Shown here one piece after another: positions 8,903-17,163 of a stretch of DNA of 64,000 nt. Position 1 is the stretch's first letter. Every line of letters starts with the position of its first letter. Under the pieces are notes generated by a model. It was not told the DNA's origin and did not search any database. It saw only the letters and a list, made by a program, of their open reading frames with translations. The stretch comes from Spirulina subsalsa PCC 9445 (GTDB lineage: Bacteria; Cyanobacteriota; Cyanobacteriia; Cyanobacteriales; Spirulinaceae), in assembly GCF_000314005.1 (NCBI RefSeq), contig NZ_JH980292.1, forward strand, positions 2,125,725-2,189,724, written 5' to 3'. A program made the translations under genes and the position numbers.

Positions 8903-10639
8903 ATGAAACTCCGCACAAAAACCTTACTCCTCATTAGTTTGAGTCTTTTAAGTCTCATCGGGGTTCTCTATAGCAGTTTGTCAGTGATTCTGTTACAGAG
9001 TTTTGCCCAATTAGAAACCCAAAATACGGAACGAGATGTTAGACGGGTAGAAAAGGCTTTAGCACAAGAACTATCTCAACTCGGTGTCACGAATAAGGAC
9101 TGGTCTCATTGGGACGCAACTTATCAGTTTTTTTTAGATCAAAATGAGGAATATATTGCAGAAAATTTAGAAGAATCAACGTTTCTAACCCTGCAATTAA
9201 ATTTAGTATTAATGATCACGATACAAGGAAAAGTTATCTTTAGTCAAGGGTTTGATCTAGGAGCAGAAGAAACAGTAGAAGTGAGTAGTCACTTATTACA
9301 AAAATTGGACTCTAATCACCGATTAATTAAACAATCTTCGCTCAATAGTTCAGTTCAAGGACTCTGGAAAGTAGATGACAAAATTATTTTAGTTTCGGCT
9401 TATCCTGTACTGACTAGCGGTCACCAAGGACCGATTAAAGGGGTGATGATTATGGGACGTTACTTAAATCAAGCCCGAATTAAAAAAATAGCAGAACAAA
9501 CTCAATTAATTATGAATTTTTATTTGATTGATTCTGATAGTTTATCTCAAGAGTTACAAGCAATCGTAGAAAAATTAAGGGTACAAGAACAAGATATTTT
9601 TGTGCAAATTTTAGATCAGAATAATATTGCAGGTTATCGATTACTGAATGACATCGAAAATGATAATCAAGTACTTTTAGAAGTCAGGTTACAACGGGAC
9701 ATTTATCAAGAGGGACAACGAGCTTTACGCTATTTAATCGCCTCATTATTCGTTGTGGGGGGGGTGTTTGGTGGGCTAACGGTGGTTTTATTAGAAAAGT
9801 TGGTGTTAGCGCGATTAGCGCGTTTGAGTAATGCGGTGGAAGCGGTCGGAGAGAGTCACGATTTAACCTTGCGTGTACCGATGCAGGGCAGTGATGAGTT
9901 AAGTGAATTAGGGCAGTCAATCAATGGGATGTTAACCCAACTGGAACAAGGAGCGGCTGAGTTGGCGCGGGAGCGGGAAAAGGTGGAACGTTTGTTATTG
10001 AATGTGTTGCCGGAATCTATTGCCGATCGACTGAAAAAGGATGAGGGGGCGTTCGCGCAGCGTTCCGAAGGAATCGCGGAATTTTTTGAGGAGGTGACGA
10101 TTCTGTTTGCGGATATTGTGGGTTTTGCGCCATTATCCTTACGGCTTCCCCCAGTGGAAGTGGTGAATTTACTCAACGAGATTTTTTCGGCTTTTGATGC
10201 TATTGCCCAGCGTTTGGGGTTAGAAAAAATTAAGACGATTGGGGATGCTTATATGGTAGCCGGAGGATTGCCCACACCGCGCCCAGATCATGCGGAGGCG
10301 ATCGCAGAAATGGCATTAGGGATGTTGCAAGCGTTAGACCGCTTTCAAGGCTACAAAGGTGAAACCTTCCAGATTCGTGTTGGCATTAATACCGGAGTCG
10401 TAGTGGCTGGGGTGATTGGAACCCAGAAATTTATGTATGATCTTTGGGGAGATACAGTCAATGTGGCCGCACGGATGGAGTCTCATGGAGAACCCGGAAA
10501 AATTCAAGTTACTGAAGCCACCTATGAGCGTTTAAAGGGTAAGTATGAGCTTGAAGAGCGAGGCATGATTGCGCTTAAAGGACGAGGGGAAATGTTGACT
10601 TATTGGCTTAATTCAAGGTGCAGTCTATCCAGAAGTTAA
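8903..10639 (+). CDS. Membrane adenylate cyclase (CHASE4-HAMP-class III cyclase)
   Basis: 578 residues. TM helix 1 at about 7-33; an extracytoplasmic sensor of about 240 residues with the KDWSHWDATYQF motif typical of CHASE4; TM2 at about 277-298; HAMP at about 300-352; then a class III nucleotidyl cyclase domain (about 390-575). Metal-binding Asp residues are in LFADIVGF and IKTIGDAYMVAGG; substrate-selecting Lys (EKIKTIGDA) and Asp (MYDLWGDTVN) favour ATP over GTP, and the transition-state Asn/Arg are in TVNVAARMES. It likely makes cAMP in response to an external signal. The linker before the catalytic domain encodes GAFAQRSEGIA from an in-frame copy of a palindromic genomic repeat (10049-10077). 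Confidence 0.93.
   Translation: MKLRTKTLLLISLSLLSLIGVLYSSLSVILLQSFAQLETQNTERDVRRVEKALAQELSQLGVTNKDWSHWDATYQFFLDQNEEYIAENLEESTFLTLQLNLVLMITIQGKVIFSQGFDLGAEETVEVSSHLLQKLDSNHRLIKQSSLNSSVQGLWKVDDKIILVSAYPVLTSGHQGPIKGVMIMGRYLNQARIKKIAEQTQLIMNFYLIDSDSLSQELQAIVEKLRVQEQDIFVQILDQNNIAGYRLLNDIENDNQVLLEVRLQRDIYQEGQRALRYLIASLFVVGGVFGGLTVVLLEKLVLARLARLSNAVEAVGESHDLTLRVPMQGSDELSELGQSINGMLTQLEQGAAELAREREKVERLLLNVLPESIADRLKKDEGAFAQRSEGIAEFFEEVTILFADIVGFAPLSLRLPPVEVVNLLNEIFSAFDAIAQRLGLEKIKTIGDAYMVAGGLPTPRPDHAEAIAEMALGMLQALDRFQGYKGETFQIRVGINTGVVVAGVIGTQKFMYDLWGDTVNVAARMESHGEPGKIQVTEATYERLKGKYELEERGMIALKGRGEMLTYWLNSRCSLSRS
10049..10077. repeat. Palindromic repeat copy inside the cyclase gene
   Basis: The 29 bases beginning GCGTTCGCGCAGCG and ending GGAATCGC match the repeat at 5500-5529 and 23171-23199. 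It is in frame with the cyclase and lies just before the catalytic domain. Confidence 0.6.
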
Positions 10640-10700
10640 TTGCTTGTACCTCGAATATAGGATAATCTACTCTACAGACCTTCATCCTAGATTTTGATTA

Positions 10701-11849
10701 ATGTTTAACATTGTTCGGTTTCATTTTCTCCAAGAAAAACCTATTTTGAGCAATGGAATTATTGCTACTCTTGTAGTGATAACTGTCTTACTGTTCAACC
10801 TATTGTTTAAATTTGATGGAAACATCACAGGCTTTTTTCGCATTGGTAGTGAGTTCCCCCTTTCCCCCTATCTCAACCCAGAAACTACCTTTGTCTATCC
10901 TAATGAAGTGGGGCATGACGGACAGCAATTCTTAACTATTGCCTTAGATCCAACACTACTAAATCCTGATACCATTAACGCATTAGATGCCCCTAATTAT
11001 CGCTATCGTCGCATTTTATATCCTTTGTTAGGTTATGTTTTTGGGTTGGGACAATCTCCCCTAATTCCTTGGGCAATGGTTCTGTTAAATGGGACGTTGA
11101 TTGTTTTATTAGTTCTCGTGATAAGCTTGACTTTAAAAGCTTATAACCATTCACCACCTCACGGTTTATGGGTACTATCCATTCCTAGTATTTGGATGGC
11201 TTTTATTCTATCAACCGCCGATTTATTAAGTAGCTTTTTATTAGTCTTAGCGGTTTATTTTTATCGCAAAGGTAGCCCAATTTTAACAGGAATTTCTATT
11301 GCTTACTTATGTTTGACGCGGGAAAATCTACTCATTATTTGGCTGGCTTTTGTTTTATGTAGTATCTGGGAGCGTCGCTGGTTGCAATTGCTACATTTAG
11401 GTTGGTCATGGCTACCGATTGCCTTGTGGAGTTTCGCGATTTCTCGACGTTCTGATCTTCCAACATCTTCGGTTTTAGAACAAGTTTTTACCTATCCTTT
11501 GGGTGGAGTATTTAGCAAAATTAGCTTACTGTTTACACAAGAAATAGTTGCAAAAACCGCGTTTGAGTGGTACAATTTTTTCCTATTAATGCTCGTATTC
11601 GGCGCAACATTTTGGTTCTGTTTCCGGCAATTAAAGCTGAATAAAATTGTGTTAATATGCACAGCAATTTTAACCGGATTACTACTGATTAGTAACATCA
11701 AAATTCTAGGGTACTATTTGGATTATTTACGAGTTTATATGCCTGCCTATTTTTTGCTGCTTTTAACCCTAGAATCTCACCGAGTTAAAACAGGACTCTT
11801 TGCGGGGGCTAGTTTATCTAGTCTTGCCTTTCTTGTGCTGCATAATTAG
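10701..11849 (+). CDS. Polytopic membrane glycosyltransferase-like protein (AZOBR_p60025-type)
   Basis: 382 residues with about nine hydrophobic helices. The extracytoplasmic loop after TM1 carries YPNEVGHDGQQFLTIALDP and NYRYRRILYPLLG, the hallmark of the AZOBR_p60025-like surface-glycopolymer family, related to GT-C mannosyltransferases that use lipid-linked donors. It probably acts in the plasma membrane in envelope polysaccharide or glycolipid assembly. The convergent GT2 gene begins its 3' end 30 bases away, which fits a glycan locus. The TAG stop lies in AATTAGGGCTTTCTG, a variant of the dispersed repeat end. Confidence 0.75.
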   Translation: MFNIVRFHFLQEKPILSNGIIATLVVITVLLFNLLFKFDGNITGFFRIGSEFPLSPYLNPETTFVYPNEVGHDGQQFLTIALDPTLLNPDTINALDAPNYRYRRILYPLLGYVFGLGQSPLIPWAMVLLNGTLIVLLVLVISLTLKAYNHSPPHGLWVLSIPSIWMAFILSTADLLSSFLLVLAVYFYRKGSPILTGISIAYLCLTRENLLIIWLAFVLCSIWERRWLQLLHLGWSWLPIALWSFAISRRSDLPTSSVLEQVFTYPLGGVFSKISLLFTQEIVAKTAFEWYNFFLLMLVFGATFWFCFRQLKLNKIVLICTAILTGLLLISNIKILGYYLDYLRVYMPAYFLLLLTLESHRVKTGLFAGASLSSLAFLVLHN

Positions 11850-11854
11850 GGCTT

Positions 11855-11873
11855 TCTGCTATGATTCAGCAGA
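11855..11873. terminator. Short hairpin between convergent genes
   Basis: TCTGCT / AGCAGA around a 7-base loop in the 30-base space between two convergent stop codons. No U-tract, so function as a terminator is uncertain. Confidence 0.35.
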
Positions 11874-11879
11874 CCTGAA

Positions 11880-12566
11880 TTAGGATAAAAGGTTATACTT
11901 CAAGATACAGAAGATTGCGCGAAAACCATCTTTCCAGCCAATTTTTTTCCCTTCTTTGTAGGTACGACCATAATAGGAAATCCCAACCTCATAGATTCTG
12001 CAATTGAGTTTAGCCACTTTTGCGGTAATTTCTGGTTCAAAGCCAAAGCGATTTTCTTGGATTCTCAGAGATTGAATAATTTCTCGTCTAAAGGCTTTAT
12101 AACAAGTCTCCATGTCCGTTAAGTTGATATTAGTCAACATATTGGATAAAAGAGTTAGGAATTTATTCCCTACCATGTGCCAAAAATAAACAACACGGTG
12201 AGGTCTTCCCCCTTGAAAACGAGAGCCAAAAACCACATCTGCTTTACCTTGAACAATAGGTTCTATCATCAAGGGATATTCTTGGGGATCATACTCTAAA
12301 TCAGCATCTTGAACAATAACAATTTCCCTAGTTGCGGCCGCGAATCCTGTTCGTAATGCCGCCCCTTTACCCCGATTTGTGGGGTGATAAATGACTTGAT
12401 CAACGATAGATTCGATTTGGGATTTTAAAATTTCTCTTGTGCCGTCAGTTGAACAATCATCAACAATAATAATTTCACAATCAATGGGGGATTGTTTGAC
12501 GGCTTCGACAACTTGGTAAATCGTGCCGACTTCGTTATAACAGGGGATGATAACGGATAATTTCAT
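11880..12566 (-). CDS. Family 2 glycosyltransferase (DPM1-like)
   Basis: 228 residues, soluble. GT-A fold: [20 protein letters not shown] at the N-terminus, nucleotide-binding DDCSTDGT, the [10 protein letters not shown] loop and the metal-binding [12 protein letters not shown] (DXD-type). Closest in style to polyprenyl-phosphate mannose/glucose synthases of the DPM1 group, which load a sugar on a lipid carrier for membrane GT-C enzymes such as the product of the convergent neighbour; that pairing is inference. It starts about 50 bases after the methyltransferase gene on the same strand. Confidence 0.88.
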   Translation of the reverse strand: MKLSVIIPCYNEVGTIYQVVEAVKQSPIDCEIIIVDDCSTDGTREILKSQIESIVDQVIYHPTNRGKGAALRTGFAAATREIVIVQDADLEYDPQEYPLMIEPIVQGKADVVFGSRFQGGRPHRVVYFWHMVGNKFLTLLSNMLTNINLTDMETCYKAFRREIIQSLRIQENRFGFEPEITAKVAKLNCRIYEVGISYYGRTYKEGKKIGWKDGFRAIFCILKYNLLS

Positions 12567-12615
12567 AGGGGGAGAGTTAGGATAGGGTACAGGGGAACAA
12601 GATCCAAGGGTAGAT

Positions 12616-13215
12616 TTAGAGAGGGGGGGGGATTGGGGAAGGAATAGGATGTTTTTTAATTACGGTGCAGAAGTTATTCATCCCTAGTTGAAAGTATTGG
12701 TGATAAAAGTCTTGAAATCCCGCTTGAATGACTAAAGATTGTTTTAGTTTTTGTCGGTTATAGTATCTTTTATGATCTCGGATTTCCGCTTCACTAACTA
12801 ATTTTAAGCGATAGGCTAAAAATTCTAAAATGGGCTGGGCCCAAAGGGAGGGAACGGTGAGGATAAGTTTTCCGTTAGGGACGAGAACGCGATGAATTTC
12901 TTGGAGAATAGCCTGTTCATGTTCGATGTGTTCTAGAACCGCTAACATGGTGACAATTTCAAAACTTTGGTCAGGAAAAGGGAGTTGGTGGTCTAGTCTG
13001 AGTTTTAGGGTTTCAATATTACCTGTTTTATGGGGTTGAACTTTAAAATCAACTCCAACCCCTTTTTTAATATGATGAGAAATGGACTGTAAAAAACACC
13101 CAGAAACTCCACAACCAATATCTAATAAGATAGAGTGAGGGGGAATATGTCGGACGACTCGTTGAGTGCGAAATTGCCGTAAAAGCGGTTCTAAAAGGGG
13201 TTCAGGCATGGGCAA
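12616..13215 (-). CDS. Class I SAM-dependent methyltransferase
   Basis: 199 residues. SAM-binding motif [14 protein letters not shown], acidic end of beta-2 at VGVDFK, motif with [15 protein letters not shown], and post-motif [19 protein letters not shown] place it in the Methyltransf_11 group. Substrate unknown; position between a cytosine methylase and a GT2 gene suggests a sugar or lipid acceptor. The last residues ([11 protein letters not shown]) are low complexity and are encoded by a C-run including a stretch of eight C, resembling the dispersed repeat, so the natural C-terminus may have been altered. Confidence 0.85.
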   Translation of the reverse strand: MPMPEPLLEPLLRQFRTQRVVRHIPPHSILLDIGCGVSGCFLQSISHHIKKGVGVDFKVQPHKTGNIETLKLRLDHQLPFPDQSFEIVTMLAVLEHIEHEQAILQEIHRVLVPNGKLILTVPSLWAQPILEFLAYRLKLVSEAEIRDHKRYYNRQKLKQSLVIQAGFQDFYHQYFQLGMNNFCTVIKKHPIPSPIPPPL

Positions 13216-13224
13216 AAAGGAGGT

Positions 13225-14532
13225 TTAAAGATGTTGTTGAGTCAAGTTACCCCTCCCATAAGGGGATGGGCTTGTCTCTAGGACGCGAAGAAAGTATTGT
13301 TCCGCTTGGCTGGGGGTAAATTGGAGGAGTTGGCGATCGCCTAATTCCAAAACTATACTAGGAGAAAAGGGCGTGACTTGCAGCGCGGCGATCGCCTGTT
13401 GTCCAATGGCGCGACCTAACAACGGAGGCACAGAATTCCCCACCTGTCGGAATCCGTGCCACTTCGTCACATGAAAACTAAACCAATCAGGAAAGGAATG
13501 TAAACGCGCTGCTTCCCGCACAGAAATCACTCGTTCATACTCCGGATGTAAAGGACGGGCTGAGGTGTGTCTCCCTCGTTCTGAAGAAGTCCCTGCCCGC
13601 AACGTACAGCAGTATTCCTCCCAGCCCAACTTGCGTAAACGACTAATACCCTCCCGTTGCCCCGAAGGAGTTTGGCGAAACCGTTCAATGGTGCTTTCTT
13701 GGTGTTGAGTGCGGCGAAATCCCGTCAAGCAATGAGGGTCCCAGCGACGGGGATAGGCCAAATTTCCCCTATCCCCCCTACCTCGTAATCGTCCCCCATA
13801 GGGGCTTATCGCGTCCTCTAATGCCCTTAATTCCCTCGAAGAGAGCCACAACTCATCACTCTGGTAAAGATGGGGAAAATCGTCTAAATTGGGCAAATCC
13901 TGCAACGCATCCCGCACCGTGGGGGGATTCTTTTGAACGGGGGGATAACAGAATTTCGCAGCCCCCTCTTGACAACCTAACAAAAACAACCGTTTTCGAG
14001 TTTGAGGCACTCCAAAATCCACCGCATTGAGGATTCTAACCCGTTCTGTAATTTGATACCCGGCCCCTCTTAATTCCCGTTTTAACCGTCGTAACAGATA
14101 CTGGTTTTTTTGCTGTTTCAATCCGGGGACATTTTCTAAAACAAAATAACGCGGTTGTAACTCCTTCACTAAGCGACAAAATTCAAAAATTAATTGATTA
14201 CGCGCATCCTTGGGATTGCGAGGGCCAATAATAGAAAACCCTTGACAAGGCGGCCCTCCAAAAACGAGATCAATTTGTTGTAACTGGGGGACTTGTTGCC
14301 CCATTAAGCTTAAAATATCTGCCCCGGAAACGGTCGTAATATCAGCACACAAAACCCGTGTCTGGGGGAAATTATAGTGATAAGCTGCCGCGTGAATGGG
14401 GTCTTTTTCTATGGCAACTACAACATCAAACCCCGCTTGTTCCATACCCAACGAAAACCCCCCCACCCCGGCAAATAAATCTACCGCAATAGGTCGTCTA
14501 GAAGGAGATAAGGGAACAGTAGGGGCATTCAT
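13225..14532 (-). CDS. DNA (cytosine-5-)-methyltransferase, solitary
   Basis: 435 residues from ATG 14532; the frame is open to GTG 14601. C5-methylase motifs in order: I VDLFAGVGGFSLGMEQAGF, IV GGPPCQGFS with the catalytic Cys, VI ENVPG, VIII QTRKRLFLLG and X RQVGNSVPPLLGRAIGQQ; the target-recognition domain lies roughly between residues 215 and 345. No restriction gene is adjacent, so it is an orphan methylase. A known cyanobacterial relative (slr0214 of Synechocystis) methylates CGATCG, the core of HIP1, which is abundant here; same specificity is a hypothesis. No start has a Shine-Dalgarno; I chose the ATG giving the usual short lead to motif I. Nine bases upstream of the methyltransferase gene, so probably one operon. 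Confidence 0.92.
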   Translation of the reverse strand: MNAPTVPLSPSRRPIAVDLFAGVGGFSLGMEQAGFDVVVAIEKDPIHAAAYHYNFPQTRVLCADITTVSGADILSLMGQQVPQLQQIDLVFGGPPCQGFSIIGPRNPKDARNQLIFEFCRLVKELQPRYFVLENVPGLKQQKNQYLLRRLKRELRGAGYQITERVRILNAVDFGVPQTRKRLFLLGCQEGAAKFCYPPVQKNPPTVRDALQDLPNLDDFPHLYQSDELWLSSRELRALEDAISPYGGRLRGRGDRGNLAYPRRWDPHCLTGFRRTQHQESTIERFRQTPSGQREGISRLRKLGWEEYCCTLRAGTSSERGRHTSARPLHPEYERVISVREAARLHSFPDWFSFHVTKWHGFRQVGNSVPPLLGRAIGQQAIAALQVTPFSPSIVLELGDRQLLQFTPSQAEQYFLRVLETSPSPYGRGNLTQQHL

Positions 14533-14849
14533 GAAGCAATGGCTGATCATCGAATGGCTTGCCATGGGAGAGTAGCACGTCATGCCTACAATGGGGGTCA
14601 CAGTTTGTGTTTAGGGATTTTATCACAAGCACAGTCCAAATCATGGGCTACTTCTTTTGAATCAAAAGTGTTGAATGTTAGTAAAAAACTTGACAATTCA
14701 TTTAACACATATAAGTGTACCTTTAAAGTGCTACAATTAATTACTGGAATACTCATCAAAGCAGTGGGGCTGGGGCAACTCCGAGGAGAAGCCCGCAACT
14801 TGCCGCCTAAGCGGTCGGTTTTGGGAGTATGTCACGGAGGTTGGGCAAT

Positions 14850-16085
14850 TTGACAAATCAAGGCCAGATTTTAGTAATTGGTGGCGGTGCAGCAGGTTTT
14901 TTTGGGGCGATTACGGCGGCCGACTGTGGGGCGAGGGTGACGATTTTGGAGGCGGGACGAGCGCCTTTAGGGAAGGTGCGGATTTCCGGTGGGGGGCGCT
15001 GTAATGTGACCCATCATTGTTTTGAGGTGGCTTTGTTTAGTCAGAATTACCCTCGCGGGGGGAAGGCGCTGCGAGGGGCTTTAACGCGCTTCGGGGCGAG
15101 GGATACGGTGGCTTGGTTTGAGTCGCGGGGGGTGCGGTTGAAGGCGGAGGGGGATGGGCGTATGTTCCCGGTGACGGATGATTCTGGGACAATTGTAGAT
15201 TGTTTGCTGGGGACGGCGCGGGAGGTGGGGGTTATCTTGCGGACGGGCTGCCCGGTGCAGGGGGTAAAACCCTTGGAGTCGGGGGGGTTTGAGGTGGGGT
15301 TGAAGTCGGGGGAGGGGTTACGGTGCGATCGCCTTCTCATCGCCACAGGAAGTCATCCCACAGGCTACCGTTGGGCGCAAACCCTTGGTCATCAAGTGAT
15401 TCCCCCGGTTCCCTCTCTCTTTACCTTCAATCTAAAAGACCCGCGTTTACAAGGTTTAGCGGGATTAAGTGTCGAGTCTGTCACCGTTACGTTACAAACC
15501 CCCGGTAAGACTAAATTCAGTCAAACCGGACCCATTTTAATCACCCACTGGGGACTGAGTGGCCCCGCTATTTTGAAACTCTCGGCTTGGGGGGCGCGAG
15601 TTTTACAGGAACATCAGTATAAACTCCCGTTACGGATCAATTGGCTGCCTGAATTTAACCCGGAAACCCTCCGTCAACATCTTTTAGCCACGAAACAAGC
15701 CACCCCTAAGCGCAAAATCAGCAATTATTGTCCGGTTGACCTGCCAAAGCGTTTATGGCAGCGTTTTTTAACAACGGTGGGCATCGAAGAGGAACGGATT
15801 TGGACAGAGTTAACCAAGGCCGCCCTGAATGCCTTAGTGCAGGAATTAACCGGGGGAGAATATCACATTCTGGGGAAAGGGGTTTTTAAGGAAGAATTTG
15901 TTACCTGTGGCGGGATTAAATTAAGCGAAATTAATTTTAAAACCATGGAGAGTCGTTGTTGTCCGGGGCTTCATTTTGCTGGAGAGATTCTAGATATTGA
16001 TGGCATCACCGGAGGGTTTAATTTCCAAAATGCTTGGACTACAGGTTGGTTAGCCGGACAAGGACTAGGGAATAGCCAATCTTGA
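14850..16085 (+). CDS. FAD-dependent oxidoreductase, HI0933/YhiN (BaiN) family
   Basis: About 411 residues. Dinucleotide-binding ILVIGGGAAGFFGAITAA, the family-specific GKVRISGGGRCNVTH, a mid-protein GLSGPAILKLSAWGA and the C-terminal FAGEILDIDGITGGFNFQNAWTTG. A soluble flavoprotein of unsettled physiological role. The frame opens at ATG 14829, but GGAGG at 14836-14840 lies nine bases before TTG 14850, so I prefer TTG 14850. The first third is markedly G-rich (many GGGG runs) compared with the rest. Confidence 0.9.
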   Translation: MTNQGQILVIGGGAAGFFGAITAADCGARVTILEAGRAPLGKVRISGGGRCNVTHHCFEVALFSQNYPRGGKALRGALTRFGARDTVAWFESRGVRLKAEGDGRMFPVTDDSGTIVDCLLGTAREVGVILRTGCPVQGVKPLESGGFEVGLKSGEGLRCDRLLIATGSHPTGYRWAQTLGHQVIPPVPSLFTFNLKDPRLQGLAGLSVESVTVTLQTPGKTKFSQTGPILITHWGLSGPAILKLSAWGARVLQEHQYKLPLRINWLPEFNPETLRQHLLATKQATPKRKISNYCPVDLPKRLWQRFLTTVGIEEERIWTELTKAALNALVQELTGGEYHILGKGVFKEEFVTCGGIKLSEINFKTMESRCCPGLHFAGEILDIDGITGGFNFQNAWTTGWLAGQGLGNSQS

Positions 16086-16267
16086 CAAGTTAAGGCTCAA
16101 CGTTAGAAGTCAAGGGAACGGGGAACGGGGGGTCAGGAAAATCCGGTTGTGTCCAAAATTGAAGACCCTATAAAATAGGGTCGTCCAAGTTATTAGACGC
16201 TATATAAGCGAAGATTCGTTAAAACCTTCCAGAGTGACAGAAGAGAGCTAGGTGTGGTGTGTTTTTT
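16086..16267. other. Spacer with repeat fragments and a small hairpin
   Basis: Contains TTGACAAGTTAAGGCTCAACGTTAGAAG, closely matched at about 59998-60028, a G-run segment, and the hairpin GACCCTAT/ATAGGGTC at 16164-16182 that may terminate transcripts from either side. No gene. Confidence 0.5.
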
Positions 16268-17044
16268 TCAGCCAGTCCTACTGATTTTCGTCGCCGTGCG
16301 CAAAATTTGCCCAGCTAAAATGGCCGCCCCAAAACCATTATCAATGTTCACCACTCCAACTCCGGCCGCGCAGGAATTCAACATAGACAGCAAGGCCGCT
16401 ACCCCGGCAAAATTTGCCCCATACCCCACACTGGTGGGAACGCCAATCACCGGACAATTGGCTAATCCCCCCACCACACTCGGCAGCGCCCCCTCCATCC
16501 CTGCCACCACAATTAATACATCTGCATTATCAATCAGGTGACGATTACTCAAGAGGCGCTGAATCCCCGACACTCCCACATCCCAGAGTCGCTCAACGCG
16601 AAAACCGAATAATTCCGCCGTGATGGCCGCCTCTTCTGCAACGGGTAAATCGGCTGTTCCTGCCGTTAAGATGGTGATTTGACCTAAAAGGTCTGGATTG
16701 GGTTCAGGATGCCCTAGAGCGCAAATTCTCGCCCTTTCGTGATAGATCACGTCGGGGATATGAGCCTGAATGGTGGCGGCGACGGTGGGAGAAACGCGAG
16801 TCGCGAGGATGACGGCTTGATGGGGGCGCATTTTCTCCATAATCTGGATGATTTGTTCGGGGGTTTTATCTTGTCCCCAAATCACTTCGGGAAATCCTGT
16901 GCGCGCTTGCCGTTGGGTGTCGATTTTGGCGAAATGATCGACGGATTCATAGCTGAGTTGCCGGAGTTTCTCTTGGGCCAGGGTGGGGCTTAAATACCCG
17001 GCGGAAACAGCTTCTAGGATTTGGAGGATGTTTGGATCGGTCAT
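16268..17044 (-). CDS. larB: Nickel-pincer cofactor synthesis carboxylase LarB
   Basis: 258 residues. The C-terminal two-thirds (about 120-258) is the AIR-carboxylase (PurE-like) fold with TAGTADLPVAEEAAITAE, GVSGIQRLL, VVAGMEGALPSVVGGL and GVPTSVGYGANFAGVAALLSMLNSCAAGVGVVNIDNGFGAA split across the fold; the N-terminal part has the DHFAKIDTQRQARTGFPEVI motif. LarB carboxylates and hydrolyses nicotinic acid adenine dinucleotide in synthesis of the lactate-racemase cofactor. LarC and LarE are not nearby. The last codons (ISRTG-stop) read AGTAGGACTGGCTGA, a near match to the dispersed repeat end. Confidence 0.9.
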   Translation of the reverse strand: MTDPNILQILEAVSAGYLSPTLAQEKLRQLSYESVDHFAKIDTQRQARTGFPEVIWGQDKTPEQIIQIMEKMRPHQAVILATRVSPTVAATIQAHIPDVIYHERARICALGHPEPNPDLLGQITILTAGTADLPVAEEAAITAELFGFRVERLWDVGVSGIQRLLSNRHLIDNADVLIVVAGMEGALPSVVGGLANCPVIGVPTSVGYGANFAGVAALLSMLNSCAAGVGVVNIDNGFGAAILAGQILRTATKISRTG

Positions 17045-17163
17045 GGATGGAGGGGGAGTCGGGAGTCGGGAGTCGGGAGAGGGGGAGACGGGGAGAGGGG
17101 GAGAGAGGGAGAGTTGATAATGATTACCTATTCCCTATTCCCTATTCCCTGTTCCCCATTCCC
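17045..17163. repeat. Short tandem G-run repeat (STRR-like)
   Basis: Tandem GGGAGTC units, then GGGGAGA runs, a central GTTGATAATGATTACC, then tandem CCCTATT units. The same order recurs at about 29206-29293 and, in part, at 32262-32334. The purine-rich and pyrimidine-rich arms can pair into a long hairpin. Confidence 0.7.

Noticed and set aside
17045-17163. Possible CRISPR array in the GGGAGTC / CCCTATT tandem region
   Set aside because: Units are 7-8 bases with no spacers; these are STRR-like tandem repeats, also at about 29206 and 50000. No cas gene is in the window.
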